Assembly: GCA_964611755.1 (NCBI GenBank)
Contig: CAZTBB010000006.1
Span: 1 to 64,000, forward strand
DNA from: CAZTBB01 sp964611755
Lineage (GTDB): Bacteria; Pseudomonadota; Alphaproteobacteria; Micavibrionales; Micavibrionaceae
Reading direction: 5' to 3'
DNA: 64,000 nucleotides
The notes beneath the pieces were generated by a model. It ran no database searches, was not told the origin of the DNA, and saw nothing but the letters and a program-made list of their open reading frames with translations. Of the stretch, positions 55,201 to 64,000 are shown piece by piece; the stretch's first letter is position 1; every line of letters starts with the position of its first letter. Made by a program: the position numbers and the translations under genes.

Positions 55201-55516
55201 GCATGATCGTCATATTCCGATGATGGATATTATTGACCGCGTGGAAGATTACATCCAGAGCCGCATTGATGCCGGTGCACAGAAGGCCGATATTATAAAT
55301 GAGCTCGGGGAATATAAGCTCCGTATTTTGGCCTCATCTTTTAGGGCGGGAACGTTGCCGCATTGGCCAATCTGGACCGGGGCGGTGAATTTAGGCTTAG
55401 AGCATAAACGTGGCTTTGATCCCAAAAGTGAGGCAGATTTTAATGCTGTCTTGGCCGTGCGTAAAACGCCGCGCCCTCCTGCTGCGGAAGATGATATGCA
55501 TCCTGTTCGCGTTTAA
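52244..55516 (+). CDS. Divergent phosphoenolpyruvate carboxylase homologue, probably altered or inactive
   Basis: The 1090-residue protein lines up with PEP carboxylase landmarks in order. TPHPTE (138-143) corresponds to TAHPTE with the catalytic His kept. TWGIFDADGKP (243-253) stands for SWMGGDRDGNP, so the PEP-binding Arg is lost. SDAERAAGSG (591-600) stands for SDSxKDGG. LGGGLSINRFGG (627-638) stands for the HGRGGxxGRGG loop, losing its first Arg. GARPAS and later DVRAI stand for SRPAKR and LRAI. The usual C-terminal (Q/R)NTG is absent. Family length is about 880-930, so this is longer. A canonical carboxylase is unlikely; a pseudoenzyme or new specificity is inferred. Confidence 0.7.
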   Translation: MSSTAADSSLSKQQSDVQEWQKAFRKQFDELLKKKSPSLYRDLDQNSEAVIERILTRALSDEGNLEGNLDELVELARIDLIDSHLQSVVSPIASQVAKIKGLKQSSLANTIRLMQQAGMSAEDVNRLVSKIRYIKVGTPHPTEHLSLDQGVPLAREQIDALYTGDGKRLKKAVERMFDVQMAATGKSNVIDEMDLDNQEAMIHREGRDIFEENYEYLMRSLYRDGSLVLTDSEDFHMDTGRRTWGIFDADGKPNAEHWALMAKIATTTKAAYEDIISLMEKGGYGKDELAKDLREYSQKISKIYERARAVTRALAHPPKGQSRDEILIESQNVYESLLDDLKNFYDDYNQGLSFYRNALQKLLNLSLSERDVEKQINLARAYRRLRRDGFALERGQTRHGDPVNQEIISNLFQHQPFLNLMEQSGLFNDHELKQLLGYDYLSEAQQNKIQKRIIDHAKSDGAFKERMGALILEANPLDIRSDGYPVQTYSYLMRWQLRKLFPYKFGAAVISDAGRFAPARQDFVTRMLGMDDIRHMPLNEDRSTLPVQPALKRNFVKAGGVDNLAARQAARQELELHIDHEDGFLIMRPCSDAERAAGSGTRMEAMDMFREAVRLSYEIGMPVEVQLGGGLSINRFGGDTSIPRRIMAQEAKRIAQERGEALSFDDPKDAAVLHSVMRMAYTEQGRAKRIYSASPTQIANTLEAMTADILQDVLELTGVVKWDTFIENNPAPGHVSKELYNDMIDTHHAFRFCVDGDGEVVTNKWGRKTTNPTLVSLMNFGARPASKSGTKELTDVRAIEDDIRHYIARDHKAGFGTGLALSRLHEKFVQGRRTKAQIDEIIDHPEWRYNIWTKNLFDAWRSNYSRNFQRLKHDKSLDWTFDKALEVARSVSFTKNEKGQNQIQFDHHGGRVSPEEAYEAYRWYDRLLMLALHEAALNNPGQDGMNWHDDLEAIIRSLRPDDNALDFAPGPRTRARYPSVSIMKEEHDRHIPMMDIIDRVEDYIQSRIDAGAQKADIINELGEYKLRILASSFRAGTLPHWPIWTGAVNLGLEHKRGFDPKSEADFNAVLAVRKTPRPPAAEDDMHPVRV

Positions 55517-56049
55517 TCTTTTGCCGTGCGCTGGATACGGCGGGGGCCAAACTCTGGCTTTTCAATGACTTCCGGCGGGCCACCGGCTTTGACGGGACGA
55601 TCGGCAAAGCGTCCCATAGAGAGCAAGCGATCATACATCACAATCGCACCGGCCACACCCACATTCACACAAAACTTCATTGGAATTTTAATCACATGAT
55701 CACAGCGCTCGAGCAGATCATCGCTGAGACTTCCCATCTCGGGACCAAGCACGTAAGCCGCGCGGGTTGGGTGGCGAAAGCTTGGCAGATCAATGGAGTC
55801 TTCTGTGAGTTCAATGCCGACGAGAGCGCAGCCTTTTGGCATCTCAAGCTCACCCACGTTTTCATACTGGTAATAGGGCAGGTGATCGAATGAGTCAGCC
55901 GTGTCAGAGACACGCATCGCCTTAATGTCAACGGCAGGCGCGATCGAGAAGAAAAAGCTTGCACCAAAGGAATGGGCCGAGCGCAGCAAGTTGCCTACAT
56001 TTTGCTCTTTGCTGATTTCCTGAACGCCTATCCCAAAATATCCGCGCAT
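55513..56049 (-). CDS. TrmH/SpoU-family RNA 2'-O-methyltransferase
   Basis: A SPOUT-fold enzyme that methylates a ribose 2'-OH in tRNA or rRNA using S-adenosylmethionine. The 178 residues include motif 1 NVGNLLRSAHSFGA, motif 2 YVLGPEMGSLSDDLLERCD and motif 3 IPMKFCVNVGVAGAIVMYDRLL, the trefoil-knot SAM site. The target nucleotide is not clear. Its stop overlaps that of the PEPC-like gene by four bases. Confidence 0.9.
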   Translation of the reverse strand: MRGYFGIGVQEISKEQNVGNLLRSAHSFGASFFFSIAPAVDIKAMRVSDTADSFDHLPYYQYENVGELEMPKGCALVGIELTEDSIDLPSFRHPTRAAYVLGPEMGSLSDDLLERCDHVIKIPMKFCVNVGVAGAIVMYDRLLSMGRFADRPVKAGGPPEVIEKPEFGPRRIQRTAKD

Positions 56050-56074
56050 GATGTGTTACCCTTATGTGCAATCT

Positions 56075-58060
<1,986 letters not shown>

Positions 58061-58183
58061 GTAACCTTCTTATACAATTTTGCGAATAATTCTTTATATT
58101 TATAAACAAAAACAATTGTAAGACAAAGCTTATGAGATACATTAATTTTACAGTGTTTTAAGAAGCTTAGACATAAAGGACGT

Positions 58184-60316
58184 ATGATGCATCGTTTTAC
58201 CCTATTTTTTCTGACTGTTTTTATGGCAATTTTCATTGTGTCTTTCAGCGCAATATTGCCGCAAGCTCAGGCTGAGCAGGGATTTGGTGAGCCTGACCGC
58301 TATGTGAAAATACGTTTGATGCCCGAGAGCAACCGCGTGGAGCCGGGGCAAGACATTTGGATCGGGATTGAAAAATCAATCTATCCGCATTGGCATACCT
58401 ATTGGACCAATGCCGGTGATTCCGGAACAGCCTTGCATGCGGACTGGACATTGCCCGAGGGGTTCGAGGTTGAAGGCATAGAGTTTCCATTCCCGAAATT
58501 GCTGCCTTACGGGCCATTGATGAATTACGGCTATGAGGGCAATACGGTTTTATTGCAAAAATTACGTGTTCCGGACACTTTGCCGGACGGGCCGATCACG
58601 CTAAGCGTCGATATTGATTTGTTGGTGTGTAAGGAGATTTGCATCCCTGAATATAGTAACCATTCCCTTACCTTGAATGACGCATCTGTGCCGCGCGATG
58701 ATAATCGTGGATATATAGAAGCCGCCCTGAATAAATTGCCCCAAGCTGAGGAGTGGGAGGCCGCGTATTCGCATAATGGTGAACAGTTTATTGTCACGCT
58801 AAGCCCTGATAAGAAAGAAATTTTTGACAAAATCGATACGCTGCGTTTCTATCCTGTTGATTGGGGTTTGATCGATAATGTGTCCGAACAAACCGTCGCT
58901 GTGGACGGGGATAAGATTGTTATCACCCAAGGTGCTGGAGATCGTATGGCGAGTGAGGTCCCCTCCCTAGGCGGCGTTTTGGTTGTTGATCAATCATATG
59001 CCTATCAATTCAAGGCGTCATATGATCCGTCTCTACCACTGCCATCTGTGGCACAGGAAAGCCCGAACGCTTCTTTGACAACACAATTAGGGGCCGGTCA
59101 AATGGGTGCAAATATAGATGGCATGACAGTTTTTCAGGCAATTTTGTTCGCGCTAATCGGTGGCCTTATTTTGAATTTGATGCCTTGTGTCTTCCCGGTT
59201 TTGTCGATCAAGGCGCTCAGCCTGTCGAAGATGAAAGATAAAGAAGCCGGTAAGGCGATGATGAGCGGAATTGCTTACACGCTGGGTGTGGTGATCAGCT
59301 TTGTTATCATTGCCGGTCTGCTGATCGTCTTGCAATCGGCGGGATCACAAATTGGCTGGGGGTTCCAATTACAAAACCCTGTGGTGATCGCCGTGCTTGT
59401 GTATTTGTTCTTCTTGATCGGATTAAATTTGGCCGGCTTTTTTGATATCTCCGGCCGCGCGGCTAATGTCGGGCAGGGGCTGACGCAAGGGGATGGATTT
59501 ATGCCATCCTTCTTTACAGGCACATTGGCAACGTTGGTGGCCACGCCATGCACAGCGCCTTTTATGGCCGGTGCTATCGGGTTTGCCGCAACGCAGCCCC
59601 CTGTCGTTTCCCTGAGTATTTTTGCCGCGCTTGGCTTTGGTCTGGCGCTGCCTTATTTGGTGATTAGTTTTGTGCCTGCCGCGCGTCATGCAATGCCCAA
59701 GCCAGGCGCATGGATGGATACATTCAAGCAGTTCCTGAGCTTTCCGATGTTTGCCTCGGCGGCGTGGTTGTTCTGGGTGTTGACCCAGCAAGCCGGTTCA
59801 TCCTCTCTCTTTATGGTGTTGATCGGGCTTGTGCTTATCGCCTTTGGTCTCTGGCTTTTGCGCTATCAGGGCGGGCTATCCAAAATTCTGGCGTTGCTAT
59901 CATTCGGGGTTGCGCTCTGGGCCGCTGTGATGGCTGGGCCGGATAAGGTAGAGATGAAATTCGGTGCGCCGTTTGATCCGGCAAGCTTGTCTGAGGCGTT
60001 GGAAGGGGATGATCCCGTTTTTGTTGAAATGACCGCAGCTTGGTGCGTGACATGTAAATATAACAACGCTGTAGCGATTGATATTCGCCCCACGAGAGAT
60101 CTGTTTTCTGAATATAACGTACAATATTATATAGGTGATTGGACCAATGAAGATCCGGTGATAACTGCATATCTTCAAGACTATGGACGTAATGGCGTTC
60201 CGCTCTATGTTTATTATGGGCCGCGAGACCCTGAAACCGGTGAGCGCCCCGATGAGGTTTTGTTGCCGCAGATTTTAACGCCCGGGATTGTCTCAGATGC
60301 AATCAAGGGACTTTAG
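58184..60316 (+). CDS. DsbD/ScsB-like transmembrane thiol-disulfide reductase
   Basis: A 710-residue inner-membrane protein that carries electrons from cytosolic thioredoxin to periplasmic thiols. It has a signal peptide, then an N-terminal periplasmic domain with a CxxxC pair (VCKEIC, 149-153). Eight or so membrane helices follow with the redox cysteines in LMPCVFPVLSIKALS and ATPCTAPFMAGAIGF. A C-terminal thioredoxin-like domain has AAWCVTCKYN. This is the ScsB-like branch of the DsbD family. It is cotranscribed with the redoxin 21 bases downstream, a probable partner. Confidence 0.92.
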   Translation: MMHRFTLFFLTVFMAIFIVSFSAILPQAQAEQGFGEPDRYVKIRLMPESNRVEPGQDIWIGIEKSIYPHWHTYWTNAGDSGTALHADWTLPEGFEVEGIEFPFPKLLPYGPLMNYGYEGNTVLLQKLRVPDTLPDGPITLSVDIDLLVCKEICIPEYSNHSLTLNDASVPRDDNRGYIEAALNKLPQAEEWEAAYSHNGEQFIVTLSPDKKEIFDKIDTLRFYPVDWGLIDNVSEQTVAVDGDKIVITQGAGDRMASEVPSLGGVLVVDQSYAYQFKASYDPSLPLPSVAQESPNASLTTQLGAGQMGANIDGMTVFQAILFALIGGLILNLMPCVFPVLSIKALSLSKMKDKEAGKAMMSGIAYTLGVVISFVIIAGLLIVLQSAGSQIGWGFQLQNPVVIAVLVYLFFLIGLNLAGFFDISGRAANVGQGLTQGDGFMPSFFTGTLATLVATPCTAPFMAGAIGFAATQPPVVSLSIFAALGFGLALPYLVISFVPAARHAMPKPGAWMDTFKQFLSFPMFASAAWLFWVLTQQAGSSSLFMVLIGLVLIAFGLWLLRYQGGLSKILALLSFGVALWAAVMAGPDKVEMKFGAPFDPASLSEALEGDDPVFVEMTAAWCVTCKYNNAVAIDIRPTRDLFSEYNVQYYIGDWTNEDPVITAYLQDYGRNGVPLYVYYGPRDPETGERPDEVLLPQILTPGIVSDAIKGL

Positions 60317-60337
60317 AAAAACGCAAAGGAGAGAAAT

Positions 60338-60961
60338 ATGCGTATGATGAAAAAACTTTTGGCTTTGGCAGTAATGCTCAGCGCTGGTTTGTTAATAGCT
60401 CAGGGGGCTGCGGATGCTGCGCCTGAAATTGGTGAGCCTGCCCCTGATTTTCAGGCGGTTGATGTTGATGGAAATACTTTTAACCTGAGTGACCATAAGG
60501 GCAAGATCGTGGTATTGGAATGGTCTAATCATCTCTGCCCGTTTGTGATTAAACATTATGATACCGGCAACATGCAAAAAACCCAAAAAGAAGCCCGCGC
60601 TATGGGGGATGTCGAATGGGTTAAGATTGTATCCTCGGCGCCGGGTAAGCAGGGCCATTTAACGGCGGAAGATGCCAAAGCCCTCGAAGCAGAGTCCGGC
60701 ACAGAGATTACAACAAAAATCTTGGATGAAAGCGGTGATATTGGCCGTCTATATGATGCCAAGACAACACCTCATATGTTTGTGATTGATGCGCTTGGCA
60801 ATCTGGCCTATGCGGGGGCGATTGATGATAACCCAAGCCCGCGCGCGAGCACCGTTGAGGGCGCTCAGAACTATGTTTTGGCAGCCGTTGAATCCCTTGT
60901 TAATGGTGAAAAAATCGAGGTGGCCAGCTCAAATCCTTATGGCTGCTCGGTAAAATACTAA
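60338..60961 (+). CDS. Exported peroxiredoxin/thioredoxin-like protein
   Basis: A 207-residue protein with a signal peptide (LLALAVMLSAGLLIAQGAADA) and an AhpC/TSA-like thioredoxin fold: GEPAPDFQAVDVDGNTF, then LEWSNHLCPFVIKHY with the reactive Cys, and TTPHMFVIDALGNLAYAGAIDD. The second Cys is near the C-terminus (YGCSVKY). It sits behind the DsbD-like gene and may be reduced by it in the periplasm. An intrinsic terminator follows. Confidence 0.88.
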   Translation: MRMMKKLLALAVMLSAGLLIAQGAADAAPEIGEPAPDFQAVDVDGNTFNLSDHKGKIVVLEWSNHLCPFVIKHYDTGNMQKTQKEARAMGDVEWVKIVSSAPGKQGHLTAEDAKALEAESGTEITTKILDESGDIGRLYDAKTTPHMFVIDALGNLAYAGAIDDNPSPRASTVEGAQNYVLAAVESLVNGEKIEVASSNPYGCSVKY

Positions 60962-60985
60962 AATCGTATTCATAAAGTGTTATTC

Positions 60986-61021
60986 AAGCCGCTTTCCCGT
61001 GATCAGGGAGGCGGCTTTTTT
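60986..61021 (+). terminator. Intrinsic terminator of the dsbD-redoxin operon
   Basis: AAGCCGC (60986-60992) and TTTCCC pair with GGGA and GCGGCTT (61011-61017) as one long stem, followed by T's to 61021. Confidence 0.9.
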
Positions 61022-61126
61022 AAGCGGTTGTCCCCATCTTATAAGGCGTACAAAAAAGTTGATCTTGCGAGGGACAGGCGTTCAGAATTATGGTATGTTT
61101 GAAATGTAAAGGTTCGCGTTTTAACT

Positions 61127-63085
61127 ATGTCCAGTGCCGTTTCAAATAAAAAAGCCGCTAAAAACAGCAAAGAAATACCGTCTATAAAAGCAAAAGCCGG
61201 TAAACCATCCTTGCGCTTTGCGATGACCGTAGAGGGGCAAATTATTTATGCCGATGACGGTTTGGCGAATATGATCGGGCAAGATGCGGGTGAGCATAGC
61301 GAATTTTTTGAAATGTTCGATCTACCGGCAAATTTTGATTTGGCCGATATCGACAATTATGAGGCCAAATTACAGCCTGTTGGGGCATCCAAGGCTCTGC
61401 AATGCCGCATTGAGCGTTTTCAAACCAAGGCGAAGCAAGAAATATTTGTGGTCTCTTTACATGAAAACAAAAAAGCACAATCAAGCCAATCAATGCAGGG
61501 CTTTATTCAGCAAGCAGAAAAAGCCGCAGAGGAATATCGTAAGACACAGGCCATCGGATCTCTGGAAGAGCAATCCGATCTGCGCCGTTTCTTGAATATG
61601 TCTCATGATGTGATGGTGGTCATTGATCGTTCGGGCGATATTGTTCGTGTAAATAGAACCTTTAATGGCTTAATCGGTTATAATGATGATGATCTGGCTC
61701 AAATGAATTTCATTGAAATGTTCGACATTCAGGACCGCCCATTTATTCGTAACACGATGCAAAATCTGGAGGATTATGAAACCGAAGATGGGTGGAATAT
61801 TCTTGATTTTGAAGCTGTGCTGAACACAGAGACAGGCCAGAGAGTGATCATGGAATGGCGCATGCGTCAAAAGGATGATCTGATTTATTGTGTCGGCCGT
61901 GATTTGACGGAGATTCGTAATAATGAAACGGCGCTCATTAAACGTGAACAACAATTGTTACAGGCCGAGGCCATTGGCCGTATGGGCAATTGGCACTGGG
62001 TTGTGGGGGAGCGTGACATCACATGGTCGCAGGAGATTTTTAGAATATTCGGACGTGACTCTTCAGAGTTTCAACCCTCACTTGATATTTTGAATGAGGT
62101 CGTTCATCGCCGTGATGTCGGGCGCGTTATTCAAGGATTCCAGCGAGCAATCATTGAGGAAAATGATTACGATATGGAGTTCCAAATTATTCGTCCGGGA
62201 GGCGAGCGCCGCTTTATTCGTTGTGAGGGGCGCTGTGAGAAGGATGATGAAGGCGATGTTGTCGCGCTGTATGGCATTATGCAGGATATGACGGATCGTA
62301 TCGAATATGAGCGTCAGCTCAAGGAGGCAAAGGATCAGGCGGAGCGTGCTTATGCTGCCAAATCACAATTTCTGGCCAATATGTCACATGAACTTCGCAC
62401 ACCACTCAATGCCATTATCGGCTTTTCGGAGATGATCCAACGCCAGCTTTTGGGCCCTGTGGGGAATGACAAATATTTGGATTACATTGCCGGTATCCGC
62501 GAAAGCGGTGAGCATTTATTGGATTTGATCAGTGATATTTTGGATATGTCCAAAATCGAGGCCGGTAAGTACGAGCTCGACCTTGAAGAGCTTAATGTCC
62601 ATAAGGTCATTAAATTAGCGGCCCATATGATGCAGGGACGAGCCGAGGAGAGCGGTGTCAGGCTTATTCTCGATTTGAATGAAGAGGAAGACGAAAACCT
62701 GCAAATTGTTGCTGATCGCCGTGCTTTCATGCAGGTGATGCTCAATCTTATGTCGAATGCTGTGAAATTTACCGATACCAATGGGGAAGTGCATGTAAAG
62801 TGTTTCAAGCGCGAAGAGGGAATTTCCGTGCATGTCGTTGATAATGGTATTGGTATTCCGGCCAATAAATTACAATGCATTACAAACCCGTTCGAGCAAG
62901 CCTCCTCCTCTTATACGCGCGAACATGAGGGCACCGGCCTTGGTCTCTCTATCACCAAGGAATTGATCGAGATGCATGCCGGCTCGTTGCATATTGATTC
63001 GCAGGTGGGTGAGGGAACAACTGTGCGGGTGCGTTTTCCTAATAATGCGCATGATGCAATGTTGGCTAAAAAGAAGGCTGGCTGA
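61127..63085 (+). CDS. PAS-domain sensor histidine kinase
   Basis: A 652-residue soluble kinase with no membrane segment. A degenerate PAS-like segment (about 28-112) is followed by two PAS domains (about 151-265 and 285-390, the second with a PAC-like IMQDMTDR end). The HisKA dimerisation domain with phospho-His 421 is in NMSHELRTPLNAIIGFSEM. The HATPase has N-box NLMSNAVKFTD, VVDNGIGIP, and GTGLGLSITKELIEMH. It resembles PleC/DivJ-type cytosolic-sensing kinases in its kinase core. No response regulator is adjacent. Ligand unknown. Confidence 0.93.
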   Translation: MSSAVSNKKAAKNSKEIPSIKAKAGKPSLRFAMTVEGQIIYADDGLANMIGQDAGEHSEFFEMFDLPANFDLADIDNYEAKLQPVGASKALQCRIERFQTKAKQEIFVVSLHENKKAQSSQSMQGFIQQAEKAAEEYRKTQAIGSLEEQSDLRRFLNMSHDVMVVIDRSGDIVRVNRTFNGLIGYNDDDLAQMNFIEMFDIQDRPFIRNTMQNLEDYETEDGWNILDFEAVLNTETGQRVIMEWRMRQKDDLIYCVGRDLTEIRNNETALIKREQQLLQAEAIGRMGNWHWVVGERDITWSQEIFRIFGRDSSEFQPSLDILNEVVHRRDVGRVIQGFQRAIIEENDYDMEFQIIRPGGERRFIRCEGRCEKDDEGDVVALYGIMQDMTDRIEYERQLKEAKDQAERAYAAKSQFLANMSHELRTPLNAIIGFSEMIQRQLLGPVGNDKYLDYIAGIRESGEHLLDLISDILDMSKIEAGKYELDLEELNVHKVIKLAAHMMQGRAEESGVRLILDLNEEEDENLQIVADRRAFMQVMLNLMSNAVKFTDTNGEVHVKCFKREEGISVHVVDNGIGIPANKLQCITNPFEQASSSYTREHEGTGLGLSITKELIEMHAGSLHIDSQVGEGTTVRVRFPNNAHDAMLAKKKAG

Positions 63086-63087
63086 GC

Positions 63088-64000
63088 TTAGGCTTGTTTA
63101 AAGAGGGAGATGGCATATTCCTCGGCATCAAGACACCCCTGAAGCCCTTCTTTATAGCTTGGGTATTTGAGGGTTACGCCAAGCTCCTCGGTGATTTTCT
63201 TGTTTGTCATGATGCGGTTATCCATGTAAAAACTTCTGGCCATTGGCGGCAGGTTCGCTTGTTCAAAGTTGACTAAAGGCGGTACCGGCCGTTTGAGTAA
63301 CTCACAGGCATATTCAATAACGTCATGACTTGGCGCCGGATGGCCATCATTAACATTGTATATTTCTCCGGGAGCCGGATTGTTTATCGATGCAATCAGG
63401 ACGTTGGCAATATCCTCGACATGGATGCGGCCGAATTGATGGTTTTCTTTAAAGATGCGTCTTGCGAGGCCCGCCCGTACGGAATCAAGGGCGCTGCGTC
63501 CGGGGCCATAAATGCCCGATAGGCGGAAAATATGGACAGGCAATTGTTTCGATTTGAAAAGCGACAGCCATTGCTCTTCTGCTTTGACACGGCGTGAGCC
63601 TCGTTTGGAACTTGGGCGTAGCTCGGAAGTCTCATCAACCTCTCCGCCATCACGATTGCCATAGACGCCTGTGGTGGAGAGATAGCCCACCCATTCCAGA
63701 TTTGGGATTTGGAGAATATCATCGGCATAGGACAAAAATGTCGGATCACCGGCATCATCAGGCGGAGTGGAAATAAGCAGATGAGTGACATCACGCATCA
63801 GGAAAACCGGGTCTGTCAGAGGGCAGTTGGGCTTGAATATATGGGCATTGATGCCGCGCTCTTTCAAAAGTTCCTGTTTTTCGGCATCACGCGTTGTGCC
63901 TGAAATTTTCCAGCTCTGTTCTGGCTGATCCAAGAGGGCGTGGCTGAGATAATCACAGCTATAACCAAAGCCATAACAAAAAAGGTGCTTCTGAGGGGGG
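63088..64000 (-). CDS. NAD-dependent SDR epimerase-like protein, 5' end beyond window
   Basis: The frame is open to the right edge, so the true start is not in the window; a TTG at 63933 is only an internal codon. The visible part begins with the tail of a Rossmann dinucleotide loop (CYGFGYSCDYLSHAL), then WKISGTTRDAEKQELL. Later comes the catalytic region STTGVYGNRDGG with Ser/Thr and Tyr, and the FRLSGIYGPGRSALD and IHVEDIA signatures of extended SDRs of the YeeZ type. Its stop lies 2 bases after the histidine kinase stop on the other strand. Confidence 0.85.
   Translation of the reverse strand, partial: PPQKHLFCYGFGYSCDYLSHALLDQPEQSWKISGTTRDAEKQELLKERGINAHIFKPNCPLTDPVFLMRDVTHLLISTPPDDAGDPTFLSYADDILQIPNLEWVGYLSTTGVYGNRDGGEVDETSELRPSSKRGSRRVKAEEQWLSLFKSKQLPVHIFRLSGIYGPGRSALDSVRAGLARRIFKENHQFGRIHVEDIANVLIASINNPAPGEIYNVNDGHPAPSHDVIEYACELLKRPVPPLVNFEQANLPPMARSFYMDNRIMTNKKITEELGVTLKYPSYKEGLQGCLDAEEYAISLFKQA

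Noticed and set aside
63742..63933. TTG at 63933 as the true start of the SDR gene
   Set aside because: The frame continues upstream to the window edge and encodes the expected Rossmann loop, so the gene is cut by the window.

Overview
The window reads as a piece of an alphaproteobacterial chromosome of moderate GC content. The evidence is a Usg-family protein, an RNase E with an acidic insertion inside its S1 domain, a COX15-type heme A synthase, an adrenodoxin-type ferredoxin, a CIRCE-controlled groESL operon, and dnaA directly downstream of mutM and rpsT. The many lineage-specific proteins would fit a poorly sampled group such as the Micavibrio-like lineages, but that placement is an inference. 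Genes are very densely packed. All ten convergent gene pairs are separated by 27 bases or fewer, and four overlap by exactly four bases. I saw no tRNA, rRNA, CRISPR array, insertion sequence or prophage.

Left part (1-11.5 kb): a truncated FemAB/GNAT-like acyltransferase is divergent from an unknown gene across a very short shared promoter. Then come dapD (lysine/diaminopimelate), a cobB-amidase pair, rne, a pilin-like protein and a class I aminotransferase. A non-coding stretch follows that carries a strong rod-like RNA with a long U-tract, and then an exported protein with a GT4 glycosyltransferase.

Region 11.7-21.7 kb is accessory: a 1131-residue acidic protein with an internal duplication, a small helical protein, two tandem paralogues with near-identical promoter layout, and an NlpC/P60 hydrolase without a signal peptide. 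Embedded among them are heme A synthase, a membrane protein, a ferredoxin and usg.

Region 21.8-45 kb holds groES-groEL, a cupin-like protein, an XRE regulator, mutM, rpsT, dnaA, a biotin operon (bioB-bioF-bioD-bioA plus a ferritin-like diiron candidate), then six consecutive paralogues of an unrecognised family on the minus strand, then dnaN, two unknown genes and recF. The usual dnaA-dnaN-recF neighbourhood is thus split by biotin genes and the paralogue array.

The right part (45-64 kb) has hisC, a beta-oxidation operon (thiolase, unknown helical protein, FadB-like multienzyme), a TsaE-like P-loop protein, a ceramidase-like membrane protein, a 1090-residue divergent PEP-carboxylase homologue with altered catalytic motifs, a TrmH-type methyltransferase, acetoacetyl-CoA synthetase, a DsbD-like reductase with a redoxin, a PAS histidine kinase and a truncated SDR epimerase.

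The most promising undescribed material is the six-gene H[D/E]xxH family at 35.2-41.0 kb, the diiron candidate in the biotin operon, the PEPC-like protein, and the structured RNA at 9.53 kb.
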